DNA from: JAAZKA01 sp034926225
GTDB taxonomy: Bacteria; Bacillota; Clostridia; Oscillospirales; QAMX01
Reading direction: 5' to 3'
Assembly: GCA_034926225.1 (NCBI GenBank)
Contig: JAYFRF010000001.1
Span: 124,001-188,000, forward strand
Length of the DNA: 64,000 nucleotides
The position numbers and the translations under genes are program-made. How positions within the stretch are numbered: position 1 is the stretch's first letter; each line of letters begins with the position of its first letter. The notes under the pieces were generated by a model, which saw only the letters and a program-made list of their open reading frames with translations, did not search any database and had not been told where the DNA came from. This document shows, one piece after another, positions 17,816 through 26,604 of the stretch.

Positions 17816-17844
17816 TTGTTTTTCTAAGCGGCTTATGATATACT
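17816..17844 (+). promoter_or_regulatory. Promoter of the MBL-esterase-UroD-GH38 run
   Basis: TTGTTT, 17-base spacer, TATACT, followed by AGAGGAGTG before the ATG at 17897. Confidence 0.65.
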
Positions 17845-17896
17845 CGCTTTGCATGATTTTATTCACGCAGCGTTTGAATAAGAGGAGTGTTTATCA

Positions 17897-18685
17897 ATGG
17901 AAGTTTTATTTTTAGGTACCGGTGCCGCCGATTGGCCCCATGAAACCGCCGCTCTGGGCGATAGTACCGCGACTAACCGTCGCTGCACCAGCGTTCTCAT
18001 CGATAATACCCTGCTTATCGATCCAGGGCCCGACGTCCCCGAGGCACTTGCCGCGTTCCACGTCGATCCCACGCAGATCACCACCGTTCTGATCTCTCAC
18101 AGTCATGGCGATCACTATGCCGCGAGTACGCTTGAGTTTCTCTCCTCTGTGCATCCCATCGACGTCTACGGCGACGGCGGCTATCCCCAAAAGCTGCCCA
18201 ATAATACAAACCTCCGCTTTCATCCCCTAACCCTGCGTCACCTCACCGATACCCCCGCCGCACAGATCATCCCCGTCCTTTCCACCCATGTCGTTGAGGA
18301 CACCGAGGAGAACTGCCTGCATTACATTATCATCCGTGACGGACAAACCGTCTTCTACGGTCCGGACGGCGCGTGGTTCGGTGGCGGAACATGGTACGAA
18401 CTGGAAAAGCATCATTTTGACTGTATGATTCTCGACGCTACTTTCGGCGACGATGCGACGAAGTTTCGGATCCCGTCGAGGCATATCTGGTTTTACCACA
18501 ACAGCACGTCCATGATTGCCGCCATTCGTGACGCGTGTTTTGATAAAAAGATAGCGGACGATCGTACGCGCTTTGTCGCCAATCATTTGGCGCGCGGCTT
18601 CTATCCCGATATCGAAACCGCCAAAGCGGTCTTCGAACCGATTGGGTTTATCGCATCCTATGATGGTATGCGTTTGTCTTTTTGA
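17897..18685 (+). CDS. MBL-fold metal-dependent hydrolase (PhnP/RNase Z-like group)
   Basis: A 262-residue metallo-beta-lactamase fold protein. The N-terminus FLGTGAADW and the following SVLIDNTLLIDPGPD are typical of the PhnP/RNase Z-like branch. The metal site HSHGDH (HxHxDH) lies near residue 74, and later His/Asp positions (STHVVED, LDATFGDD) complete a dinuclear site. Members of this branch cleave phosphodiesters, including cyclic nucleotide-like substrates, but the substrate here is not defined. It heads a forward-strand cluster, with the esterase-like gene 17 bases downstream, so it may act on a phosphorylated or cyclic sugar derivative. That is a guess from position. Confidence 0.85.
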   Translation: MEVLFLGTGAADWPHETAALGDSTATNRRCTSVLIDNTLLIDPGPDVPEALAAFHVDPTQITTVLISHSHGDHYAASTLEFLSSVHPIDVYGDGGYPQKLPNNTNLRFHPLTLRHLTDTPAAQIIPVLSTHVVEDTEENCLHYIIIRDGQTVFYGPDGAWFGGGTWYELEKHHFDCMILDATFGDDATKFRIPSRHIWFYHNSTSMIAAIRDACFDKKIADDRTRFVANHLARGFYPDIETAKAVFEPIGFIASYDGMRLSF

Positions 18686-18702
18686 TAAAGGAGGATCTTT
18701 TT

Positions 18703-20595
18703 ATGGGTATCCCCTCTCTGCCAACTTCCAGCGGCTACTATCTCAACGATAAACTCCCCTCCCATGTTTTGGGCCGCAGCGCACGCGCTTTTGATGAGGC
18801 TGAAGTCCGCCGTAACGCCATTTCATCCCCCGAAGAGCTCGCGGCCTATGCCGAGGACATGCGCAGCCGGTTTATTGATGCCCTCGGCGGTATCCCCTAC
18901 GATCCCGAGATTCCCCTTCACGCGGAAGTGACCGGTATTATCCATGGCGACGTCTTCGATATCGAAAAAGTGATCTATCAGTCCCGCCCATCCGTGTATG
19001 TAACGGCAAACCTCTATATCCCGCATGAACGCCGTACCCCATGCGGCGCTGTCCTCTTCAATCCCGGTCATTCCAACGAGGGTAAGACCTACACCCGCTA
19101 TCAAGGCGTCGCGCGCTCCATCGCGTCGGCGGGGCTGATCGTCCTGCTCGTCGACCCTGTCGGACAAGGCGAGCGCCATTCCTATATTGAACCATCCGTC
19201 AACGCCGAAATGCAGGCAGGCTGTACGAGCGACCATCAATACGCCGGCCACCAGATCATGCTGACTGGTGACGCGCCAGTCCGTTACTTCATTGCGGACG
19301 CACGGCGCGGCATTGACTACCTTTTGACCCGCCCCGAAGTCGATCCGGACGCTATCGGCCTGACCGGCTCCTCCGGCGGTGGGACAATGACCTGCAACAT
19401 GATGGTGTGCGAACCCCGTGCGAAGGCCGCGGCTCCCGGCACCTTCCTCACAACGCGCCGCGCAATCCTGTATTCCGGTCAGCCGCAGGATGCCGAACAA
19501 ATCTGGATGGGCAAGCCCGGTTTTGTCTTTGATCATCAAGACGTACTCGCCTGTTTTGCCCCGAAGCCATGTCTCGTTCTCTGCGACGACGCGGATTTCT
19601 TCCCCATAGAAGGCTCCATCGATTCCGTCGCCAGTGCGAAACGCCTGTATGCACTCTGCGGCGCAGAAGATGCGGTGAATATGACCGTCGATCACTCGGA
19701 ACACGCCTATACCAAGGTGCTCGCCGCCCGTGCCGCCGCCTTCTTTGCCTGTGTTCTCAACGGCGAGGATCGCGCCGAGATCCCCTCCGCCATCGAACCT
19801 CTGCCGGAGCGGGAGCTGAACTGTACCCCGACCGGTCAGGTGCGTTCCTCCTTCCCCGACGCGCGTTTCCTGTTCCACGAGAATCTTGACCGCGTCCGCG
19901 CGCTTGCCGCAGCCGTCAACAAAGACAGCGCCGTCTCATTCATCCGCCAAAAGGTCGATGCCTTCCGCAAACCCGCGGTACTCCATGTCCGCGAATATAC
20001 CGCGCAGTATTCCACCGGCGTGGTCGCCCGCTCCTATCTCTGGTTTACTCAAGGCGGGCTGCCGAATTACGGCGTTCTTCTGCGCGACTATGAAACACTC
20101 GCAAAAACCGTTCCTGTCGTCGTCTGCCTGTTCGACCGCGGAACGGATGCGATCGCCGATCAAACCGCACTCCTCCGGAAAATCCTTCGGACCGGCGCTG
20201 CCGCCTTCGTACTCGACACCGCCGGCATCGGTAAATGTTCGCCGGACGCCTGCAACTCGCGCGGTATCCACGACAATTTCGCAACACTCGACGTCATGAC
20301 GAAGAATCTGTTTTTCCTCGGCGATTCCCTCTGCGCGCTCCGTCTTTTTGACCTGGAACGCGTACCTGATGTCTTAAAAACGATCCCCAACCTCGGTGAT
20401 GTTTCTCTCTGCGCGCGCGGCAACTCCTGTATCCTAGCAAACCTGTATGCCCTGCTCCATCCCGAAACCGCCGTCGACGCCGCCGATTCGCAGTCGGTTT
20501 CCGATGTCGTTCTCCACCGCTATTACGAGGACTACGACCTCGTCGGCTTCCTGCTCCCCGGTATCGCTCCCTACGCTATAGCGCTCGGCTTTTAA
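18703..20595 (+). CDS. Alpha/beta hydrolase, acetyl xylan esterase-like
   Basis: A 630-residue protein. The first ~350 residues form an alpha/beta hydrolase domain similar to acetyl xylan esterases and dienelactone hydrolases: FNPGHSNEGKTYTRYQG, LVDPVGQGERHSY, and the nucleophile elbow GSSGGG (GxSxG). Asp near SLVLCDDADFF and His in VDHSEHAY are candidates for the remaining triad. The second half (about 380-630) has a weaker hydrolase-like pattern and contains no obvious GxSxG, suggesting a degenerate repeat or accessory domain. No signal peptide is evident. ATG at 18703 follows AAAGGAGGA. A role in removing acyl groups from imported glycans fits its GH38 neighbour. Confidence 0.78.
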   Translation: MGIPSLPTSSGYYLNDKLPSHVLGRSARAFDEAEVRRNAISSPEELAAYAEDMRSRFIDALGGIPYDPEIPLHAEVTGIIHGDVFDIEKVIYQSRPSVYVTANLYIPHERRTPCGAVLFNPGHSNEGKTYTRYQGVARSIASAGLIVLLVDPVGQGERHSYIEPSVNAEMQAGCTSDHQYAGHQIMLTGDAPVRYFIADARRGIDYLLTRPEVDPDAIGLTGSSGGGTMTCNMMVCEPRAKAAAPGTFLTTRRAILYSGQPQDAEQIWMGKPGFVFDHQDVLACFAPKPCLVLCDDADFFPIEGSIDSVASAKRLYALCGAEDAVNMTVDHSEHAYTKVLAARAAAFFACVLNGEDRAEIPSAIEPLPERELNCTPTGQVRSSFPDARFLFHENLDRVRALAAAVNKDSAVSFIRQKVDAFRKPAVLHVREYTAQYSTGVVARSYLWFTQGGLPNYGVLLRDYETLAKTVPVVVCLFDRGTDAIADQTALLRKILRTGAAAFVLDTAGIGKCSPDACNSRGIHDNFATLDVMTKNLFFLGDSLCALRLFDLERVPDVLKTIPNLGDVSLCARGNSCILANLYALLHPETAVDAADSQSVSDVVLHRYYEDYDLVGFLLPGIAPYAIALGF

Positions 20596-20626
20596 CAGCG
20601 GTTTTTTATGAAAGTGAGGATTACCC

Positions 20627-21763
20627 ATGTCTGAATACGCTCCCTCCGTACAGAAAATGCACGATTTTTACGCTTTAAAGCCCGATGCGCCTATTTATCA
20701 GAAGGAATTCGGTTATTATTGCATGGATCGCTGGATTCTCGAAGGGCATGTCCTGCCGGAATCCGAAACCCCCGACCGTGCGGCTTATCTACGCAAGCTT
20801 TTCTCTTTTGATGAGCCTGCCCTATCAACCATCTCCGGTCTCGGCGGCTGTGAAGCGTCGCTTTTTCCGCGGTTTGAGGTTAAGGTGCTCGAGGACCGCG
20901 GTCAATATGAGCTGGTGCAAGACTTTGCCGGACGGCATGTTCTCTATTTCAAGGGACGGCGCAACGGTTTTATGCCTGAATACGTCGATCACCCTGTCAA
21001 AGACCGGAAAAGCTTTGAAGAAAAGATTTTATGGCGCATGAATCCGCACACCCCCGGTCGGGATGCGCTGACAGTTTCTCAGGTAGACGCCGCCGCCCAA
21101 AATTGTAAGCAGGGATTTCCCGTACGCCAATACATTGTCGGCGGCTACATGTACCTGCGCAGCCTGATGGGTCCAGAGGGTCTTCTCTATATGTTTTACG
21201 ACGACCCCGATCTCATCCACGCCTGTATGCGCGCGTGGTTTGACCTCGCCGACGCCGTTATGACAACGCATCAAAAGTCCGTGGCCATCGATGAAATTCT
21301 GTTTGACGAAGACATCTGCTATAAAAACGGCTCCCTCATTTCGCCGGATATGATACGTGAGTTCTTGCTGCCTTATTATGGCCAGCTTGTCGAAAACGCA
21401 GGTAGCCGTAATCCGAACGGCGTTAAACCCATCGTCCAGCTCGCGACGGACGGCTACTGTCTCGACGTCATCCCTCTCTATCAGGAGATCAACTGTCGCT
21501 ATGTCAGCCCCTTCGAGGTCGCCGCCGGTCAGGATGTCGTCGAAATCGGCAAGCGCTTCCCGGAGCTGTTGATGTCAGGCGGCATAGACAAGCGTGTCCT
21601 CGCAACCACTCCCGAGGAAATCGACCGCTATCTGGATCGCATCCTTCCGGTCATGCGCGCACGCGGCGGTTATATCCCCACCTGCGACCACGGCGTACCG
21701 GAGGAGGTCAGCTTCGAAAATTACATGCATTACCGGAAAAGAATGCTCGAATACGCAAACTAA
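20627..21763 (+). CDS. Uroporphyrinogen decarboxylase (URO-D) family protein
   Basis: A 378-residue protein with the URO-D barrel fold pattern (MYDDPDLIHACM-type helix, ISPDMIREFLLPYY, GGIDKRVLATTPEEID, GGYIPTCDHGVPEEVSFENY). In Clostridia such proteins outside haem loci are usually relatives of corrinoid-dependent methyltransferases (MtaA/MtbA) rather than HemE. The haem-type N-terminal arginine motif is not seen. The CDHGVP segment near the C-terminus could supply a Cys/His metal site. Its position between an esterase-like gene and an alpha-mannosidase gene suggests demethylation of methylated glycans as one idea, but nothing in the sequence proves it. GTGAGGA precedes the ATG. Confidence 0.82.
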   Translation: MSEYAPSVQKMHDFYALKPDAPIYQKEFGYYCMDRWILEGHVLPESETPDRAAYLRKLFSFDEPALSTISGLGGCEASLFPRFEVKVLEDRGQYELVQDFAGRHVLYFKGRRNGFMPEYVDHPVKDRKSFEEKILWRMNPHTPGRDALTVSQVDAAAQNCKQGFPVRQYIVGGYMYLRSLMGPEGLLYMFYDDPDLIHACMRAWFDLADAVMTTHQKSVAIDEILFDEDICYKNGSLISPDMIREFLLPYYGQLVENAGSRNPNGVKPIVQLATDGYCLDVIPLYQEINCRYVSPFEVAAGQDVVEIGKRFPELLMSGGIDKRVLATTPEEIDRYLDRILPVMRARGGYIPTCDHGVPEEVSFENYMHYRKRMLEYAN

Positions 21764-21783
21764 AATGGGGAGGCTCGATTTTT

Positions 21784-24180
21784 ATGAAGGTTCATTTGAT
21801 CGGAAACGCCCATATCGATCCTGTCTGGCTTTGGCGCTGGCAGGAGGGCTTCGCCGAAATCAAGGCAACCTTTGCCGCCGCCTGCGAGCGCATCCGTGAT
21901 TACGACGACTTTATCTTCACCTCCGCCTGCGCTTCCTATTATGAATGGGCGGAGGAAAACGCCCCGGATTTGTTCGAGCAGATTCGTACTTACGTGAAAG
22001 CCGGTCGCTGGGTGCTCGTCGGCGGCTGGTGGCTTCAGCCGGACTGCAATCTGCCATCCGGTGAGTCGTTCGCCCGTCATGCTCTCTACTCTCAAAGGTA
22101 TTTTTTTGAAAAGTTCGGCGTTACCGCGACTGTCGGCTACAATGTCGATTCCTTCGGCCACAGTGTTTCCCTGCCCAAGCTCCTCCGCGCCGCCGGTATG
22201 GACGCCTATGTCTTTATGCGCCCCGGCGATCATGAAAAGGAGCTGCCAACCCTCTTCTGGTGGGAAAGCCCTGACGGTTCCCGCGTCCTGACGACGAAAA
22301 TCAACGCCACCTACGGCGACCGCTTGGACGATCTCCCCGCCGCGCTCGAGCGTCTCCGCGTCTCTTACCCCGGCGATTCAGCACCCCTATTCTACGGCGT
22401 CGGCAATCATGGCGGCGGCCCCACTGTCAAGATGATCGAGACCATCCGAGCGTTCCGTAACGATACCGATACGCTCATCTTCTCCGATCCCCGCCGATTT
22501 GCAGACGCCGCCCGCAGCCTTCCCGATCTCCCCGTCGTACGCGACGACCTGCAGCATCACGCCAGCGGCTGCTATTCCACTCTCTCCGCGCATAAAAAGG
22601 CAAACCGTACCGCCGAAGCGCGTCTACTCGCCGCCGAACGTTGGGATACTGTCGCGTCTGCGCTGTTTTCCGTTCCCGCTGCCGGAGCGAAGCTTACCGA
22701 AGCCTGGAAAACCGTACTTTTTAACCAATTCCATGACATCATGGGCGGATGCAGCATCCGGGAAGCCTACGACGACGCGCTTGCCGCGATGGGCGGAGCC
22801 ATCCACACCGCCGACGTCGTCTGCAACGCCGCTCTCCAGCGTATTTCATGGGCCATCGATACGAAGCGCGGCAAAAAGGTGCCTCTCTCCAAGGATTACG
22901 ATTTCCGTACCTGGGAAAACGATATGGGCGGCGCGCCTCACGTCGTCTTCAATCCCCATCCGTTCCCCATTTCTACGACAATCCAGCTCATTTCCGCGCA
23001 GACCCGTGTCGAGGATGAAAACGGCGCTGTCATCCCCATCCAGTCCGTCCGAGCATCACGTACCAACGGCGACGACAAGTTTGATACTCTTTTATCCCTC
23101 GATATGCCCCCGCTTTCCTACCGCACTGTCTTTACCTATCGCGCAAAGCCCTCTCCCGATTTTGAAAGCCCCTTCGTCATTACCGACGATTCCATCTCCA
23201 ACGGGCTTGTTACTATCAAAATCGACGCCGAGACCGGCGGACTTGCCGAGCTTACCGTCAACGGGCAAAACCGGCTCGCCGCCCCCTGCACCGCCCGCGT
23301 GATCGACTGCTCCGACGCTGATACCTGGGCGCATGCCATTTTCACCTTCGACCGCGAGGATGGCCGCTTCTTTGGCGAACGTGTTGCGCTCAAGGAATCC
23401 GGCCCCATCCGCGCAACCATCCGCGTTACCTCCCGATACCACAGTTCTACCCTCACGCAGGACTTCTCCCTGGTCGCTGGAGACGATACCGTCCACGTCA
23501 CGGTCCATCTCGACTGGCGCGAAGAAAACCGTATGCTCAAGCTCTGCTTCCCCGTCGCGGGCGAGCATGCGCGCGCTACCTATGAACAGCCTTACGGTTA
23601 TATCACCCGCGACCACGATTCCCATGAGGAACCGGGTCATGCGTGGGTGGAGGTCGGCGGTCTGACGCTGGTAAACGACGCCAAATACAGCTACAGCCTG
23701 ACACCCGTCTCCGACGGGTATGCCGAGCTGCGTCTGACCGCCGTGCGCAGCGCCATCTTCGCCGATCACTACGGCCATCGCGACGACGACTGCGTCTGTA
23801 TGGACATCGGCCGCCAAAACTTTCGTTACACACTGCGCGTGCATGATGGAGCGCCCGATTACGCCGACAATTTCCGCCATGCCCGTTTGCTGTGTATGCC
23901 GCCGGAGGTCGTCCCGGAGACCTTCCATGAGGGCAAGCTTCCACTACAGGCGAGCTTTGCCGAGGTTGATCGCGAGAATGTCCTGCTCGAGGTCATCAAG
24001 CCTGGTGAGGCCGGCGGTATCGTGCTGCGCATCTTCGAAACGTCCGGTATTCCCACACAGGCGACGATCAAGCTGCCGTTCCTTGAAAAATCCGTCTTAA
24101 CCGACCTCGGCGCGTATGAGGTAAAAACCCTGCTGCTGCAAGAGAACGGTGTAAAGGAAGTTAAACTGTACGAGATATAA
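21784..24180 (+). CDS. GH38 alpha-mannosidase
   Basis: A 798-residue GH38 enzyme, releasing alpha-linked mannose with retention. The zinc site starts at NAHIDPVW (H10, D12) and includes the nucleophile region NVDSFGHS with D122 followed by FGH, as in all GH38 members. The middle helical domain and long C-terminal beta domains (about 400-790) match the family's architecture. No signal peptide, so it is likely a cytosolic enzyme acting on imported mannosides. GGGGAGG precedes the ATG. The 20-base spacing to the URO-D gene and 33 bases to the deaminase gene support one transcript. Confidence 0.95.
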   Translation: MKVHLIGNAHIDPVWLWRWQEGFAEIKATFAAACERIRDYDDFIFTSACASYYEWAEENAPDLFEQIRTYVKAGRWVLVGGWWLQPDCNLPSGESFARHALYSQRYFFEKFGVTATVGYNVDSFGHSVSLPKLLRAAGMDAYVFMRPGDHEKELPTLFWWESPDGSRVLTTKINATYGDRLDDLPAALERLRVSYPGDSAPLFYGVGNHGGGPTVKMIETIRAFRNDTDTLIFSDPRRFADAARSLPDLPVVRDDLQHHASGCYSTLSAHKKANRTAEARLLAAERWDTVASALFSVPAAGAKLTEAWKTVLFNQFHDIMGGCSIREAYDDALAAMGGAIHTADVVCNAALQRISWAIDTKRGKKVPLSKDYDFRTWENDMGGAPHVVFNPHPFPISTTIQLISAQTRVEDENGAVIPIQSVRASRTNGDDKFDTLLSLDMPPLSYRTVFTYRAKPSPDFESPFVITDDSISNGLVTIKIDAETGGLAELTVNGQNRLAAPCTARVIDCSDADTWAHAIFTFDREDGRFFGERVALKESGPIRATIRVTSRYHSSTLTQDFSLVAGDDTVHVTVHLDWREENRMLKLCFPVAGEHARATYEQPYGYITRDHDSHEEPGHAWVEVGGLTLVNDAKYSYSLTPVSDGYAELRLTAVRSAIFADHYGHRDDDCVCMDIGRQNFRYTLRVHDGAPDYADNFRHARLLCMPPEVVPETFHEGKLPLQASFAEVDRENVLLEVIKPGEAGGIVLRIFETSGIPTQATIKLPFLEKSVLTDLGAYEVKTLLLQENGVKEVKLYEI

Positions 24181-24213
24181 AGCTGCGCTTACCAGTTTGA
24201 ACTGGAGGTTTTT

Positions 24214-24630
24214 ATGACTTTTTATGAAGTTACGCCACAGGATAAGCTCTTAATCCAAACCGCACTCGAAACACTTGATAAAAACTTCGACGATGGTATT
24301 TACTATCACACGGTTGGTGCCGCGATCCGCTGCAAAAACGGTAAAGTCTATTCCGGCGTCAACTGCGACGGCATCCACGGCTCCTGTGCCGAGTTCATCG
24401 CCATCGGCGCGGCTATCTCCGCCGGGGAACGCGATTTTGATACCATTGTAGCCGTCCATGAGAAAGCCGTCAATCATCTCGTCCCTCCCTGCGGCAACTG
24501 CCGGCAGATGCTCTTTGAGTATTGCCCGGATATCAACGTCATCCTCAATGATGACAACGGTAAAATGATCAAGGTTTCCGTTCGCGATTTGCTCCCCTTT
24601 GCGTATGTCGAGGTCTCCGTAACTGAATAA
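24214..24630 (+). CDS. Cytidine deaminase-like protein
   Basis: A 138-residue zinc deaminase of the cytidine deaminase type, converting cytidine to uridine for pyrimidine salvage. The zinc site is C58-A-E60 (GSCAEF), with E60 as proton shuttle, and the paired cysteines C93 and C96 in PPCGNC. Length is typical of homotetrameric CDA. Blasticidin deaminase-like proteins share these motifs, so nucleoside specificity is not absolute. It closes the GH38 transcript and is followed at once by a strong hairpin. CTGGAGG precedes the ATG. Confidence 0.85.
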   Translation: MTFYEVTPQDKLLIQTALETLDKNFDDGIYYHTVGAAIRCKNGKVYSGVNCDGIHGSCAEFIAIGAAISAGERDFDTIVAVHEKAVNHLVPPCGNCRQMLFEYCPDINVILNDDNGKMIKVSVRDLLPFAYVEVSVTE

Positions 24631-24685
24631 CGAAAGCGTCGCCCCGTCTGGAAGGAATCCTTCCCGGCGGGGCGACGCTTTCGTT
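24629..24685. terminator. Strong bidirectional terminator
   Basis: A perfect 18-bp stem (AACGAAAGCGTCGCCCCG and its complement) with an inner GGAAGGA/TCCTTCC hairpin starts in the deaminase stop codon and reaches the stop of the convergent glycosidase gene. Confidence 0.92.
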
Positions 24686-24686
24686 A

Positions 24687-26540
24687 TTATACCTCGATGG
24701 CAATGACCGTATGAATGTCCAGCTCGTTCACGACGATCTGTGCGGCGTTACCGCTCCAGCGCCACGATGCCGGAAGATGCTCCGGCTCCAGCCATACGGC
24801 TTTCGGCGCGGCGTCGAGCCGTACTTCTACCGTAAGACCGTAGACCGGTGGAATTTCGTCAAATTGCTTGACACCGACGTCGGCGTGCGGGCCGGAGGTG
24901 TTGATCAGATTGACCATCAGCGCGCCATCCTTGCGCGTCAACGCCATTTCTACATTGCGCGAGTGCTGTAAGGTTACGACCGGCGTGTACAGCTCCCGCA
25001 GCACACCGTCAAGGAAATCGCAGAGGACGTCCGAACGTTGATCCATATACGCGCCCAATGATACCGGACATACGGCCAATTTACCCTTCCCGCGTGAAAT
25101 AACGGTAACGGCAGCGCTGTCCGACGCGGCCTGCGTCCACAGCCGGGCCGTATGGCCGCCCGATGAAAAGGTTACGGCTCGTTCCTGTGCCGGTGCAGCC
25201 GGCATTCCAAACACTTCCGCCGTATGCGCTCCCGTCAACAGCAGACTGCCGCCGTTTGCAACGTAAGCCTCAAGCTTTTTCCGCAGCTCCGGTTCGATTC
25301 TATCAAGCTCCGGAACGACTAAAACCGGATAGGCCGACAGCTCACAGGAAAGCGCGTAATATGTCGGCAGGAATTCGACCGAATGTCGCGCGTCAAGCAG
25401 CAGATGCACCAGTCCCCGCAAATCGGCGGTATAGGCTGTCGGCGGCGTAAACGGGCGGGAATTGTCCGCATAGAACGCTTTTTCCGACAAAACGACGCCT
25501 ACCTGCGGTACCGGAGCGGCATTGTGACAAAAAGTCTTGCGCGCCCGTACAAATTCCGCAAGCGCCTTCATCGACGGGATGATCTCCGGATGGAAGCCCC
25601 CGTCATGCTGGATGTTATAGCACTGGAAACCGCCGCCGAGCGCCAACACTTCCGACGCCTCCTGCATCAGCTGCCGCGGTGTCTTCAGCACATGCGTCAG
25701 TACTTTCCCGTCGCGGATGATCGAAGAAAACCCCCATGCCATCAAATCCCAAGGTTTACCCTGATGCTGAAAAAAGCGTCCTTCATACCGCGCCGAGCGG
25801 AAACTGTCGTTTGGCGAGTAGTCGCCGGACAAATAATCGACCGCTGCCGTCGGCTTTTCCGGCATATGCGATGAATATGCCCAGTTGGATGTCATTTGAA
25901 AGTCCGGAAAGCGTGCGTGAACCGCGTCGATATAATGCGCAACATAATCCCGGAATCCTTGACGGCAGAATTCGGCATAGGCCGCCGCAGAGTCGTCTTC
26001 CGGCTTCGGTACGGGTTGCCCCGTCCGTTTTGTCCAAGCATCACGGGCCCAGCGGCTATAGTCTATCACACAGGCCCAGCAATCGCCGTCTATCCAGACT
26101 CCGTCCATACCGATCTCGCCGGCAAGCTCCAGTAATTGCGGAATCAGCAGTTCATCGACATAAGGACCAAAAACGGAGGTAATACGATCGCTCAAGGTTC
26201 CGCTGGCGTCGGCGGCAGCCCAATCGGGATGATGTGCGACTGCATTGGCGTCCCAGACGCCTGAATAATGCGAATACAGGGGTATGTCATATTTCGCCGT
26301 TTCGGCACGCCAGGTCCGCAGGACATCCCGGTACAGGTCGCAGGCGTTTCCCAGGCGGCTTTGAAAGCTGGTATAGCCCGGATGGCCCTTGGTATCACAT
26401 TGGACGAAATCGGGGCGTACCGTCCGCAGAAGCAGGTCCAGATTGTCCGTATTCAGACTTTTCCCGACCTGCCGGCTGTCTGTGCTTGCGTGAAAATCAA
26501 AATGAAGGCCAAAATAAGAATCCGCGCGTTTCTTTTTCAT
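24687..26540 (-). CDS. Putative TIM-barrel glycoside hydrolase with trimerisation-like domain
   Basis: A 617-residue protein that I recognise only at group level. The N-terminal two thirds (YFGLHFDFHASTD, VQCDTKGHPGYTSF, YSHYSGVWD, GVWIDGDCW) are a barrel resembling the hypothetical glycosyl hydrolase 6 group, which includes GH151-like alpha-fucosidases. Asp in GVWIDGD is a catalytic candidate. Residues about 355-480 (PQVGVVLSEKAFYADN, LVVPELDRIEPEL, GGSLLLTGAH) resemble the beta-galactosidase trimerisation domain of GH42 relatives. A small beta domain ends the protein. AAAGGAGG precedes the ATG. Gene lies 64 bases behind the sugar isomerase gene with a hairpin in between. Confidence 0.7.
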   Translation of the reverse strand: MKKKRADSYFGLHFDFHASTDSRQVGKSLNTDNLDLLLRTVRPDFVQCDTKGHPGYTSFQSRLGNACDLYRDVLRTWRAETAKYDIPLYSHYSGVWDANAVAHHPDWAAADASGTLSDRITSVFGPYVDELLIPQLLELAGEIGMDGVWIDGDCWACVIDYSRWARDAWTKRTGQPVPKPEDDSAAAYAEFCRQGFRDYVAHYIDAVHARFPDFQMTSNWAYSSHMPEKPTAAVDYLSGDYSPNDSFRSARYEGRFFQHQGKPWDLMAWGFSSIIRDGKVLTHVLKTPRQLMQEASEVLALGGGFQCYNIQHDGGFHPEIIPSMKALAEFVRARKTFCHNAAPVPQVGVVLSEKAFYADNSRPFTPPTAYTADLRGLVHLLLDARHSVEFLPTYYALSCELSAYPVLVVPELDRIEPELRKKLEAYVANGGSLLLTGAHTAEVFGMPAAPAQERAVTFSSGGHTARLWTQAASDSAAVTVISRGKGKLAVCPVSLGAYMDQRSDVLCDFLDGVLRELYTPVVTLQHSRNVEMALTRKDGALMVNLINTSGPHADVGVKQFDEIPPVYGLTVEVRLDAAPKAVWLEPEHLPASWRWSGNAAQIVVNELDIHTVIAIEV

Positions 26541-26561
26541 GATTTATGCCTCCTTTTAATA

Positions 26562-26601
26562 AAATAAGCGGACCTTCATTTTGACAAAGGCCCGCTTATT
26601 T
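26562..26601 (-). terminator. Hairpin after the sugar isomerase gene
   Basis: AAATAAGCGG and CCGCTTATTT form a 10-bp outer stem with CCTT/AAGG pairing inside. On the reverse strand a T-rich tract follows, so it probably attenuates transcription from ileS-isomerase into the glycosidase gene. Confidence 0.75.
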
Positions 26602-26604
26602 GGT

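Noticed and set aside
18823..19878. Antisense open frame of 351 codons across the esterase-like gene
   Set aside because: It has no ribosome site, its sequence has no recognisable domain, and the forward gene has clear hydrolase motifs. Long antisense frames are common in G+C-rich genes.
23092..23928. Antisense frame of 278 codons in the GH38 gene
   Set aside because: Same reason; low-complexity composition typical of reverse reading.
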